The notes under the pieces were generated by a model that saw only the letters and a list, made by a program, of their open reading frames with translations, made no database searches and had not been told where the DNA came from. This document shows positions 25,779-34,037 of a stretch of DNA of 64,000 nt, piece after piece (the first letter of the stretch is position 1; each line of letters opens with the position of its first letter). The stretch is from Brevibacterium renqingii (GTDB lineage: Bacteria; Actinomycetota; Actinomycetes; Actinomycetales; Brevibacteriaceae): contig NZ_JADBHF010000001.1 of assembly GCF_017808105.1 (NCBI RefSeq), positions 186,001 through 250,000 of the forward strand, in the 5' to 3' direction. A program made the position numbers and the translations under genes.

Positions 25779-25841
25779 TGTGGTCACTCCGCCGAGGCGA
25801 AACAGCCGAAACGGGCGCGTGGCCTCGGCGGAGTGACCACA
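25779..25841. terminator. Very long hairpin (20-bp perfect stem) between convergent genes
   Basis: TGTGGTCACTCCGCCGAGGC (25779-25798) is the exact complement of 25822-25841, with a 23-nt loop. It fills most of the 103-bp gap between a rightward LysR gene and a leftward transporter gene. Stem length and perfection exceed a normal terminator and suggest a dispersed palindromic element acting as one. Confidence 0.6.
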
Positions 25842-25863
25842 AACGGAGGTCGAGCGCCGCGGC

Positions 25864-27249
25864 TCAGAGGGCCAGCAGTGCGGGCACGGTGAGCACTGCG
25901 ACGTAGTAGCCCATGAATTGGACGCCGGCGTGCATGCCGATCATCCGGTTGAACAGACCGCCGACGAGGCCGACGGTGATGGTCACGCCCAGGGCCAGCA
26001 GCCCGCCCTCGTAGAGGCAGATGACGCAGATGAGGGCCGCGAATCCGGTGATGATCGCCTCATGGGAGACCGATCGCATGACCCACGTCGCGGCCCGGTG
26101 GGCGTTGGTCATCACGAACGGATAGGCGATCGCGATGGCGATGACGGCCGCGATGACGGAGAAGAGCGCGAACTGACCGGTCGAGAGGAGATCGTGCAGA
26201 TTGCTGCTCGTCCCAGATTCCGTATCGAGCGTGTAGACCGGCGGAGCGTTGAACAGCGGTGCGGCCGGACCTGCTGCCATCGGGGACAGCGGCAGGCCGA
26301 TCGCGATGAGGGGGATCAGGGTCTCCGCGATATAGGTCGACTCCGTGGTGCCGTTGCGCACGGTGATGACCGTCGTCAGACGGTGGTAGCCGTTCTTGAT
26401 CCGGCTTCCGGCGATCTCGCCCATGAGCACGGCCATGGCCACGGGGGAGAAGACGAAGGTCGCGCTCGTGATGGCCGCCGAGCCGCTGGTGTAGGCCAGC
26501 TGCTTGCCGTCCAGGGCCTTGAAGGGGTTCGGCAGCCGTCCGCCGCCGGCTGGTCGCACATCCGGTGCGAGGGCGAACTCCCGCTTGCCCGACTGTGCCA
26601 TTGCTCGCCGGCCGACCGGGGACAGGGCGGCGAAGAGGTCGAAGATGAGCGGGCCGGTGGCGATGCCGAGGAAGAAGGAGGTCGTGAAGGTGGCCTCCTT
26701 CTGCTCCATGATGAAGGCCTGGAGGCCGACGATGAGCAGCACGAAGGGGATGAGGGCGGCGACCGCGGCGAGCCTGCCCTTCGAGGTGTAGGCGACGAGG
26801 ACGGCGGCGGCGATGAAGATCCAGGGAGCGGCCGCGCCGATGGCCTCGGCGAAGGGGGTGAGCACGAGGGCGAAGAGGATCGACAGCGGGATCGCGATGA
26901 CGACGGAGACCACCCCGCCGGAGATCGCTTTCTGCAGCGCGATGTGGGGAATGCCCAGGGAGCGCAGCAGCTGCGCCTCGCGCAGCATCGGCACCGCCGT
27001 GGTGTCCCCGGGGATGCCGAGCAGCGTGGTGGGCACGGCGTGGGAGATGTGCTTGGAGATGATCGCGGCGAGGAAGAAGGCGATGACTCCGGCCGGAGGG
27101 ACGCCGATGAGGATGACCAGCAGCGCCAGGGGTGCGACGATCGCCGTCTCATCGGTGCCGGAGATCAGGCCGATGCCGGTGAAGAGCACCGCGGCCAGCA
27201 GCGCCATCCCGACCGCCCAGAGGATGGGTTCGAGGAGCTCTGCGCTCAC
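25864..27249 (-). CDS. TctA-family large permease (tripartite tricarboxylate transporter-like)
   Basis: 461 aa, starting at a GTG that overlaps the stop of the small membrane partner (GTGA). About 11 hydrophobic helices are seen. The TctA-like core is HAVPTTLLGIPGDTTAVPMLREAQLLRSLGIPHIALQKAISGGVVS, with a second repeat around IKNGYHRLTTVITVRNGTTESTYIAETLIPLIAIGLPLSPMAAGPAAP. TctA proteins move carboxylates with a periplasmic TctC and a small TctB; no TctC gene is present here. Its operon also encodes HMG-CoA reductase and lyase, so the cargo may be mevalonate or a related hydroxy acid. Confidence 0.78.
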   Translation of the reverse strand: MSAELLEPILWAVGMALLAAVLFTGIGLISGTDETAIVAPLALLVILIGVPPAGVIAFFLAAIISKHISHAVPTTLLGIPGDTTAVPMLREAQLLRSLGIPHIALQKAISGGVVSVVIAIPLSILFALVLTPFAEAIGAAAPWIFIAAAVLVAYTSKGRLAAVAALIPFVLLIVGLQAFIMEQKEATFTTSFFLGIATGPLIFDLFAALSPVGRRAMAQSGKREFALAPDVRPAGGGRLPNPFKALDGKQLAYTSGSAAITSATFVFSPVAMAVLMGEIAGSRIKNGYHRLTTVITVRNGTTESTYIAETLIPLIAIGLPLSPMAAGPAAPLFNAPPVYTLDTESGTSSNLHDLLSTGQFALFSVIAAVIAIAIAYPFVMTNAHRAATWVMRSVSHEAIITGFAALICVICLYEGGLLALGVTITVGLVGGLFNRMIGMHAGVQFMGYYVAVLTVPALLAL

Positions 27250-27668
27250 TGCCGGCCGTCCTTCCCACGCTGATGCGCCTCATAGTTGTCGACGAGGGCC
27301 TCGAACAGGCCGAGAGCGCGGATCTCCGCCTGCGCCCGGGGGCCCAGCTCGCGCGGATCGCCGAGCTCTCCGTACTCCTCGACGATCTCGTCGATGACCT
27401 CCTGGCGGCTGCGCGTATCGGCGGCGGAGGTCGTGATCACACGTTTGGGTTTGAAGAGGACGCCTGCGATGACGGCGCCGAGGACGCAGCCGACGATGCC
27501 GATGAGCAGAGCGTAGGAATGGGACAGCGCCTCGTCGCCGCCGGAGGCGCTGAAGAGATGATCGGAGATGAGGAACGCCGGGACGGCGATTCCGACGCCG
27601 ATGGCGATCCCGCCGGTCAGGTGCTTGGGATCGACGGTGTCGTTCCACACTTCGAGGAGTTGCGGCAT
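27246..27668 (-). CDS. Small membrane protein, probable transporter partner of TctA-like permease
   Basis: 140 aa with two clear hydrophobic segments (GGIAIGVGIAVPAFLISDHLF and YALLIGIVGCVLGAVIAGVLF) and a charged cytoplasmic C-terminal tail (RSRQEVIDEIVEEYGELGDPRELGPRAQAEIRALGLFEALVDNYEAHQRGKDGRQ). It is shorter than a usual TctB (~150-180 aa, four helices) and I cannot assign it to that family with certainty. The 4-nt overlap with the permease gene argues that the two products form one complex. Confidence 0.75.
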   Translation of the reverse strand: MPQLLEVWNDTVDPKHLTGGIAIGVGIAVPAFLISDHLFSASGGDEALSHSYALLIGIVGCVLGAVIAGVLFKPKRVITTSAADTRSRQEVIDEIVEEYGELGDPRELGPRAQAEIRALGLFEALVDNYEAHQRGKDGRQ

Positions 27669-27725
27669 CGTTGCCTGCCTTCTTATGGGTCGCGGGCGGT
27701 CAGGGACGGTTCGGTGCGGCCGGCT

Positions 27726-27809
27726 GCCGTCAGCTGCAGGCTGCAGGCTGCAGCTGACGGCTGTCAGCCGGCGGCGGGCAGCAGGCTGTCAGCGGCGGGC
27801 AGCAGGCTG
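27726..27809. repeat. Intra-operon 14-bp-stem hairpin plus direct repeats
   Basis: GCCGTCAGCTGCAG (27726-27739) is the exact complement of 27748-27761 across an 8-nt loop. Just beyond it, a 17-bp direct repeat CGGCGGGCAGCAGGCTG occurs at 27772-27788 and 27793-27809; the second copy encodes the C-terminus of HMG-CoA lyase. Between mvaB and the transporter genes the hairpin may reduce read-through or protect the upstream mRNA. Confidence 0.65.
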
Positions 27810-28742
27810 CCGGCCGAGGACGGCGGCGGGGGTCGCCGATGAGAGCTCTCGGCCGAGCTGCTCGCTCAGCCACCGGCTCGTCGCGGCCACCGCGTCGATG
27901 TCGACCCCTGTGGAGATTCCCAGACCGTCGAGCATCCACAGGAGGTCTTCGGTGGCCAGGTTACCGGTCGCACTGCCGGCGAACGGACATCCTCCGACCC
28001 CGCCCGCAGAGGAGTCGAACTGCCGCACTCCGAGCTGGAGCGCGGCGTAGACATTCGCCAGCGCCTGGCCGAACGTGTTGTGGGTGTGCAGGGCGATCGC
28101 CTCGATCGGGACCCCGGCGCGGATCGATGTCTCCAGAACGAGGCTGACATGTCCGGGAGTGGCGGTGCCGATGGTGTCGCCCAGCGAGACGCTCGTGCAG
28201 CCGGCATCGAGGAGGTCGCGAGCGGCGGCTGCGACACGTTCCGGTTCGACCGCACCTTCCCAGGGGTCGCCGAAGACCATCGACAGATAGCCGCGCACAC
28301 GCAGGCCCGCTGCCGCGGCCGTCCGTGCGGTCTCGAGGCCGCGCTCGGTGGTCTCGCTCAGGCAGCCGCCGAGGTTGGCCTGCGAGAACGATTCCGTGAC
28401 GCTGATGAATACGGAGACATCGACCGCGCCCGCGGCCACGGCGTCCTTCAGCCCCCGCTGGTTGGGGACGAGGACGGGGTAGGCGGCCTCGGCGCCGAGG
28501 TCGAGCCCGGCGAGGACGGATCTCGTATCGGCCATCTGGGGGACCGCTCGAGTCGACACGAAGCTGCCGGCCTCGATGCAGGTCAGCCCCGCCTCGGCGA
28601 GGCGGCGGATGAGTTCGAGGCGCACGGGCACCGGAAGCGTGCGCGATTCGGCCTGCAGTCCGTCGCGGGCGCTGACCTCGCAGATGCTGACGCGGGAGGG
28701 CAGGTCCGGCTGCGGGACCCGCTGCGGCAGGACGGCGGTCAC
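27789..28742 (-). CDS. mvaB: Hydroxymethylglutaryl-CoA lyase
   Basis: 317 aa TIM-barrel enzyme that splits HMG-CoA to acetoacetate and acetyl-CoA. Visible motifs are VSARDGLQAE (R26, metal-binding D27), LHTHNTFG (metal-binding His pair) and GGCPFAGSATGN with the catalytic Cys in the mobile loop. Length is normal for the family. The GTG start overlaps the stop of the HMG-CoA reductase gene (GTGA), giving the same gene order as the mva operon of Pseudomonas mevalonii. The last residues RQPAARR are encoded by a repeat unit and are probably not conserved. Confidence 0.93.
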   Translation of the reverse strand: MTAVLPQRVPQPDLPSRVSICEVSARDGLQAESRTLPVPVRLELIRRLAEAGLTCIEAGSFVSTRAVPQMADTRSVLAGLDLGAEAAYPVLVPNQRGLKDAVAAGAVDVSVFISVTESFSQANLGGCLSETTERGLETARTAAAAGLRVRGYLSMVFGDPWEGAVEPERVAAAARDLLDAGCTSVSLGDTIGTATPGHVSLVLETSIRAGVPIEAIALHTHNTFGQALANVYAALQLGVRQFDSSAGGVGGCPFAGSATGNLATEDLLWMLDGLGISTGVDIDAVAATSRWLSEQLGRELSSATPAAVLGRQPAARR

Positions 28743-30013
28743 CGGGCACCGCCGGAGCGGAGTTCGGTGAGCAGCGCTTGGACGCGGTCGAATCGGAAGG
28801 TCTTCTCCTCGATCAGCCGGGCGACGATGATCGCACTTTCGTCTGCGGTGGCTCCGGCCGAGGCGGCGAGGTTCTTCGCGTGCAGGGACATGTGCCCGCG
28901 CTGCACGCCCTCGGTGGCCAGCACCCGCAGGGCCGCGAGGTTCTGGGCCAGGCCGGTGGCGACGATGATCTCGGCGAGCTCCTGCGCGGTGGAGACCTCG
29001 GCGATCTGCAGGGCCGCGCGTGCGGCGGGGTGGACCTTCGTGGCCCCGCCGACGAGGCCGACCGGCATCGGCATCTCGAGGGTGCCGACGAGGTCGCCGG
29101 CGGCGTTCTTCTCGAACCTCGACAGGCAGGTGTAGCGTCCGTCGACCACAGCGTGGGAATGAGCGCCGGCCTCGACGGCGCGGGTGTCGTTGCCGGTGGC
29201 CAGGACGACGGCCGAGACCCCGTTCATGATGCCCTTGTTGTGAGTGGCCGCGCGGTAGGGGTCGGCGGCGGCGAGTTCGAAGGCGCGGAGGATGTTGTCG
29301 ATGACCTCCTCACCGCCGAGCAGCTCGCGGTCGAAGACCGCCCGGGCCCGTGCGAGACGACGGTCGGCCTTGTTCGTCAGTATCCGCAGAAGCGCCTCTC
29401 CCTCGGCGATGCCGGCCACGGTGCCGGACACGGCCTCGGCCATCGTGTTCACTGCGTTCGCTCCCATCGCATCGCGGACGTCGACGAGGAGGTGGACGAG
29501 TAAGTAGGTCTCCGATCGGGCCTCGACGAGGCGGACCTCCAGTCCTGTGACACCGCCGCCGACCTCGACGAGCTTGGGGTCCTGCGCGTTGGCGAGGTCG
29601 ATGATCTCGGCCTGTCGTTCGAGGATCCGGGTGCGTGCGGCATGGGGGTCGGCGACGTTGATCAGCTGGATCTGGGCCTGCATGACCGGGCGGGTCGAGC
29701 TGGTGGAGAAACCGCCCTGCGGGCGCGCCATCCGGGCGGCATTGCTCGCGGCGGCGATGACCGAGGCCTCTTCGGTCGCCATGGGCACGAGCACATCGGT
29801 GCCGTTGATCGTGAAGTTCGTGGCTGTGCCGAGGGGAAGGGAGAACACTCCGATGACGTTCTCGCTGAGGTCGGCGGCCGCTTCCGGGGCGAAGGCGGTG
29901 GCATCCATCTGCGCGAAGGACTCGGCCTCGAGCTCGGTCGCATCCGCTATGGCCGCTCTGCGTTCGTCGACCGTCATGTTCCGGAAGCCGGCGATGCGGC
30001 TGTTCTCTGCCAT
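28739..30013 (-). CDS. mvaA: Hydroxymethylglutaryl-CoA reductase, class II (degradative)
   Basis: 424 aa from the ATG at 30013, with GGAG upstream. Class II landmarks are ENVIGVFSLPLGTATNF (catalytic E51), EEASVIAAASNAARMA, DAMGANAVNTMAEAV (D181), HNKGIMNGV (K260), GGATKVHP and GHMSLHAKNLA (H378). Class II enzymes in bacteria that lack other mevalonate-pathway genes work in the oxidative direction, turning mevalonate and CoA into HMG-CoA with NAD. Coupling to HMG-CoA lyase and a carboxylate-type transporter supports a catabolic role. No mevalonate kinase or other isoprenoid gene is nearby, which also argues against biosynthesis. Confidence 0.93.
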   Translation of the reverse strand: MAENSRIAGFRNMTVDERRAAIADATELEAESFAQMDATAFAPEAAADLSENVIGVFSLPLGTATNFTINGTDVLVPMATEEASVIAAASNAARMARPQGGFSTSSTRPVMQAQIQLINVADPHAARTRILERQAEIIDLANAQDPKLVEVGGGVTGLEVRLVEARSETYLLVHLLVDVRDAMGANAVNTMAEAVSGTVAGIAEGEALLRILTNKADRRLARARAVFDRELLGGEEVIDNILRAFELAAADPYRAATHNKGIMNGVSAVVLATGNDTRAVEAGAHSHAVVDGRYTCLSRFEKNAAGDLVGTLEMPMPVGLVGGATKVHPAARAALQIAEVSTAQELAEIIVATGLAQNLAALRVLATEGVQRGHMSLHAKNLAASAGATADESAIIVARLIEEKTFRFDRVQALLTELRSGGAR

Positions 30014-30108
30014 CGTGTGTCTCCACTCGGTTCGTCGTCGACCGACAGCCACCGTCGATCGGGGATCCTTCGCGAGAGATCAGTCAACCATGGAGATATC
30101 GACTCCAC

Positions 30109-30127
30109 CATGTCCGTTCGGGACATG
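30109..30127. promoter_or_regulatory. Candidate operator upstream of mvaA
   Basis: CATGTCC, GTTCG, GGACATG form a perfect 7-5-7 inverted repeat 96 bp before the mvaA start. A second dyad, GTTTCGGCCAAAC, lies about 30 bp further upstream (near 30148-30160). They are the best candidate sites for the upstream GAF/PucR-type regulator. Confidence 0.5.
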
Positions 30128-30208
30128 ATAGGCGCGAAATCATGGCTGTTTCGGCCAAACGACCACGGTGGCAGTTCCGACGAGAGGGCCACAGAGTCTG
30201 GCAGAGGA

Positions 30209-32107
30209 TCAGGAAGACTGCTTCAGCCGGTCCAGGCGAAGCGCGACCTGAAGCCGAAAGGCGTGTTCCGGGGCTCTCCATCCGTCGCCGAGGACGCGGT
30301 CGGCTCTTTCCAGCCGCTGTTTGACGGTGTTGACGTGCACAGTCATGCGGTCCGCCGTGCCTCGGATGCTCGCACCGGAGTCGAAGTACTCCCGCAGCGT
30401 GGCCAGGAGTTCGGCGGAGTGCTGATGATCCCACTCACGCAGGGGGCCGAGCATGCGGTCCATGAACCTCTCCACCTGTTCCGGAGCGGTGCCGAACATC
30501 GCGGTGTAGGGGGCGAAGTCCTCGGCCGGGTGGAATCCCTCGTCGACGCCGAGGGAGTTGAGGATGCGGATGCACGACCACATCTCGTCCTCGACGCGGC
30601 GCAGCTGGGCCCGCTCGCAGTCGGTGCCGGAGATGACCGCCAGGGCACCGGCGAGGGCGTCTGACTCGGCGAACAGTGCGTCCAGAGTCGGCCTTTCGCG
30701 CAGCACCGAGCTCGGGATGAGGACGGTGAGCCCGGGTGAGCGCTGAGTCAGCAGAATCCGCGGTTCGATGCGGGCCAGACGTGGCCCGATGCTGTCATCG
30801 ATGTCGGCACCGCCCTGAATCGTCATCAGCCGCCAGGGGCCGAGGAGGCTGAAGCCGCCGGCCCGAGAGCGAGCCTCGAGCTCATCCAGGTCGCGGGTGC
30901 CGGCGATGATGTCGACAGCGAGTTCCCCGCGGACACGGTTCTCCGCATCGGCGCGGGCCTGTTCGTTCATGCGGATGAGAGCGAGGGATTGCGCCGCCTG
31001 GGCCACGATGTTCGCGTCCCCGTTCGCCGGTTCGCCATGGAAGCGGACGAACAGTCCGCTGTGCTGACGGCGGTGGGAGGCCACCGAGGCGACGAGCAGG
31101 TTCCCCGCATCGGCGACCTGCGCGCTCCGCCCGGTCTCTCGGCTGCGACTCAGTGCCGAGACGATATCGGCCCGGTCGACCGTGAGGCCGGTGAAGAAGC
31201 GCTCCTCGACGGGAAAGCCGGGGGAGCCGAGGCGCTCGCTGTCGACGACGAGCACCTCGGCGTCGAGCATCTGCGAGATGGTGTCCTTGACCGCCGGGAC
31301 GCCCTGGCCCTGCAGGACGAGCTGGGTCAGGTGCTCTTCGACCTCGACGAGCCGCTGGAGCGTGCTCGCCTGAGCGGCGGCCGATTCCTCGGCGTCCGCG
31401 GACGCCCGGGCAGCCTCGGCGAGCTCTCCCATCAGCCGTGCCGTCTTGAGCACGACGGAGGCATGGTCGGCCAGTGCCGAGAGCAGAGTGATCTCGTCGG
31501 TCGTGAAGTCATGCGCATAGCGGTTGGCGGCGAAGAGGGCGCCGAGGACCTCACCGTCGACGACCATCGGGACACCGAGGAGGGACTCCATGCGCTCGGC
31601 TCTGACGGCCGAGTCGACCCGACGTTCGTGCGGCAGAGACGTCAGATCGTAGTTCGAGGTCCAGTGTGCGGCGCGGTCGCGCACCACCTGACCGGCCAGG
31701 CCGATGCCGGGCGGGACCCGCAGCTTCTTGAGGGTGCTCGAGATCGCGCCCTGACTGGCCTGGACCCGCAGATCATCGGTGTCCGGATAGTACTGGGAGA
31801 GATAGGCGATATCGCATCCGATGAGCGCGCGGGCGCGATCGACGAGCTTCTGCAGCAGCTTCTTCGTGTCCCGCACGCGGATGAGCTCGGAGGCGCTTTC
31901 GAGCAGCGCGGAGCGCTCACGGTCCTTCTGCTTCCACCGGGCCATCGTCGCCTGGAGGTCGACGAAGGAGTCGACGAGGTCCGGATGCGCGCCGAGGCGG
32001 TGCGTCAGGCCCGCGCGGTCGAGGTCGATTCCGCGGGAAAGCGCGCCGACGATCTCGGTCACGGCGGCCTCCGGCACACCCTTCACTCCACTGTCGACCT
32101 CTGCCAT
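30209..32107 (-). CDS. GAF-domain transcriptional regulator with PucR/CdaR-type C-terminal HTH
   Basis: 632 aa. An N-terminal helical region is followed by a GAF sensor at ~65-215 (LLQKLVDRARALIGCDIAYLSQYYPDTDDLRVQAS...GIGLAGQVVRDRAAHWTSNY). A coiled segment, a variable middle domain and a C-terminal HTH_30 follow (LLATLREYFDSGASIRGTADRMTVHVNTVKQRLERADRVLG at ~570-615). It lies 195 bp upstream of mvaA on the same strand, with dyads in the gap, and is the probable activator of the mevalonate operon. The GAF domain could bind mevalonate or a CoA-free derivative, which is inference. Confidence 0.85.
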   Translation of the reverse strand: MAEVDSGVKGVPEAAVTEIVGALSRGIDLDRAGLTHRLGAHPDLVDSFVDLQATMARWKQKDRERSALLESASELIRVRDTKKLLQKLVDRARALIGCDIAYLSQYYPDTDDLRVQASQGAISSTLKKLRVPPGIGLAGQVVRDRAAHWTSNYDLTSLPHERRVDSAVRAERMESLLGVPMVVDGEVLGALFAANRYAHDFTTDEITLLSALADHASVVLKTARLMGELAEAARASADAEESAAAQASTLQRLVEVEEHLTQLVLQGQGVPAVKDTISQMLDAEVLVVDSERLGSPGFPVEERFFTGLTVDRADIVSALSRSRETGRSAQVADAGNLLVASVASHRRQHSGLFVRFHGEPANGDANIVAQAAQSLALIRMNEQARADAENRVRGELAVDIIAGTRDLDELEARSRAGGFSLLGPWRLMTIQGGADIDDSIGPRLARIEPRILLTQRSPGLTVLIPSSVLRERPTLDALFAESDALAGALAVISGTDCERAQLRRVEDEMWSCIRILNSLGVDEGFHPAEDFAPYTAMFGTAPEQVERFMDRMLGPLREWDHQHSAELLATLREYFDSGASIRGTADRMTVHVNTVKQRLERADRVLGDGWRAPEHAFRLQVALRLDRLKQSS

Positions 32108-32141
32108 GGCTCCAGTGTCTCAGGGACCGGGCGGGGCCGGC

Positions 32142-33416
32142 TCACCCGGCCGCACCTCGCGCTTCCTCCTCGCGCACGATGGGAAGCTCGCAGGTGGATT
32201 TCGCGACCTGCCTGTAACCGGAGAGGAACGTGTCGAGCCTCTCGATCGCTTCGGTCAGCACCTCGACCGAGGGCAGGGTGACGAGGCGGAAGTGATCGGG
32301 GTTGGGCCAGTTGAAGGCCGTGCCGTGGGAGATGAGGATCTTCTGCTCGCGCAGCAGATCGAGGGCGAACTGCTCGTCGTCGGTGATGCCGAACCTCTCG
32401 ACGTCGAGCTTCGCGAACATGTACAGGGCGCCGTCGGCGCGGTGGGCCGAGACCCCGTCGATCGAGTTGAGTCCCTCATGTGCGACCTGCATCTGTGCGC
32501 CGAGGCGGCCGGTCGGCAGGACGAGGTCCTCGATCGACTGCTTCCCGCCCAGGGCCGCCTGGATCGCGTGCTGAGCCGGGACGTTCGAGCACATGCGCAT
32601 GTTCGCGAGCAGCTTGATCCCCTCGAGGTAGCTGTGCGCCTCGGGCAGGGGCCCGGTGATCGCGAGCCAGCCGGAGCGGTAGCCGGCGATGCGGTAGGCC
32701 TTCGACAGGCCCGAGAAGGTCAGGCACAGCACGTCGTCGCCGGTCAGGGTCGCCATGTTGACCAGCTCGACGCCGTTGTAGGTGATCTTCTCGTAGATCT
32801 CGTCGGCGAAGACGATGAGGCCGTGGCGACGGGCGATGTCGGCGATCGCCTGCAGCGTCTCCTTCGAGTACACCGCGCCCGTGGGGTTGTTCGGGTTGAT
32901 GACGACGATGCCGCGCGTGCGTTCGGTGATGCGCGATTCGAGGTCGTCCAGATCCGGCTGCCAGGCGTCCTCCTCGGCGCAGCGGTAGTGGACCGGGGTG
33001 CCGCCGGACAGCGCCACCGAGGCGGTCCACAGCGGATAGTCGGGCCCGGGCACGAGGATCTCGTCGCCCGGATTGCACAGGGCCTGCAGACTCAGGGTGA
33101 TGAGTTCGCTGACGCCGTTTCCGAGGAAGACCTCCTCGGTGCCGAGATTGTGGATGCCCCGGGTCTCGTAGTACTGGACGACCGCGCGGCGGGCCGAGAG
33201 GATTCCGCGCGAATCCGAATAGCCCTGCGTCACCGGCAGATGCTGGACCATGTCCTGGACGATCGCCTCGGGCGCTTCGAAGCCGAACGGGGCGGGGTTG
33301 CCGATGTTGAGCTTGAGGATCGTGTGTCCGGCTGCTTCCATCGCCTGGGCCTCTTCGAGGACGGGGCCCCGGATGTCGTAGAGGACATTGGCCAACTTCG
33401 ACGACTGCCTGAACAT
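32142..33416 (-). CDS. alaA: AlaA-type pyridoxal-phosphate aminotransferase
   Basis: 424 aa from the ATG at 33416 (MFRQSSKLANVLYDIRGPVLEEA, the usual AlaA N-terminus). The frame runs further upstream without a good start. Fold-type I features include LKLNIGNPAPFGF, GNGVSELITLSLQAL, VPGPDYPLW, INPNNPTGAVY, FADEIYEKI and the PLP-lysine motif LTFSGLSKAYRIAGYRSGW. E. coli AlaA makes alanine from pyruvate and glutamate. It precedes the GAF regulator by 34 bp on the same strand, but a functional link to the mevalonate operon is doubtful. An AAGAAAGG sequence upstream is a distant ribosome site. Confidence 0.9.
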   Translation of the reverse strand: MFRQSSKLANVLYDIRGPVLEEAQAMEAAGHTILKLNIGNPAPFGFEAPEAIVQDMVQHLPVTQGYSDSRGILSARRAVVQYYETRGIHNLGTEEVFLGNGVSELITLSLQALCNPGDEILVPGPDYPLWTASVALSGGTPVHYRCAEEDAWQPDLDDLESRITERTRGIVVINPNNPTGAVYSKETLQAIADIARRHGLIVFADEIYEKITYNGVELVNMATLTGDDVLCLTFSGLSKAYRIAGYRSGWLAITGPLPEAHSYLEGIKLLANMRMCSNVPAQHAIQAALGGKQSIEDLVLPTGRLGAQMQVAHEGLNSIDGVSAHRADGALYMFAKLDVERFGITDDEQFALDLLREQKILISHGTAFNWPNPDHFRLVTLPSVEVLTEAIERLDTFLSGYRQVAKSTCELPIVREEEARGAAG

Positions 33417-33730
33417 GTGAATCGTGGAACCTTTCTTCGCGACGTCTGCTGTCTCCACGCTAAGACCCTCGCCCAGGAGGCCGAGACCGGACAGAGGCGC
33501 GTTTTGCGAACCTTTGATCCCGGCGGCGGATCGTTGTGCATACCTTTCAGGGTCCGGGGCGCGCTCATCGCGACCGCCGGACGGGAATGGACAACGACTA
33601 CAATGCACGTAAGTGTTCGTTGCCAGGAAGCGACCGAGGGCTTCGGACGGTGAGCACACGACCGATCTCCTCGGGCCGGCGTCCGGGCAGCCTCTCGGCG
33701 GAGCGCCGCTGTCACGAAGGGAGTGCAGGA
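33417..33730. other. Divergent spacer without a gene
   Basis: 314 bp between the aminotransferase and the small acidic protein gene. It contains a nested hairpin at 33552-33582 (GTCCGG/CCGGAC outer arms, CGCG/CGCG inner) and a TACAAT sequence at 33599-33604 that could be a -10 element for the rightward gene. No open frame here looks coding. Confidence 0.5.
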
Positions 33731-33985
33731 ATGGGTCGGATGGATGAGCTGCGCGACAAGGCGCAGAAGGTCAACGAGCGTCTCGACGAATTCGCGGCGA
33801 AGGCCAGCGGGCCCGATGTCGCCTACGGAGCCACGCCGGGCTATACGGCCGAGGACACCGAAGCCGACGCCAGGGAAGCCGCCGACAGCGAAGGCGTGAC
33901 TCTCTACCGCAACGCCGACGGAACCCACGAGGCCGTGGACGAGTCGAACCTCCCCGATCCCGACGAGGCCGAGCCCGACAGCTGA
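33731..33985 (+). CDS. Small acidic protein, hypothetical
   Basis: 84 aa from the ATG at 33731 (an ATG at 33740 is also possible). It begins with a charged helix (MDELRDKAQKVNERLDEFAAKAS), then TPGYTAEDTEADAREAADSEGVTLYRNADGTHEAVDESNLPDPDEAEPDS, strongly acidic. There is no signal peptide or membrane helix. GGAGTGCAGG lies just upstream. Codon use matches neighbours and the frame is distinct, so I consider it real, but I do not recognise a family. It precedes the TetR gene by 52 bp. Confidence 0.6.
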   Translation: MGRMDELRDKAQKVNERLDEFAAKASGPDVAYGATPGYTAEDTEADAREAADSEGVTLYRNADGTHEAVDESNLPDPDEAEPDS

Positions 33986-34037
33986 GGAGTCCGAGCACAG
34001 CCGCCGCCTGTGCGGCCGCCCGACTAAGCTGAGGCGC

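Noticed and set aside
25779..25841. Insertion-sequence or MITE remnant
   Set aside because: No transposase, no target duplication and no terminal-repeat core beyond the stem; a terminator role explains the position.
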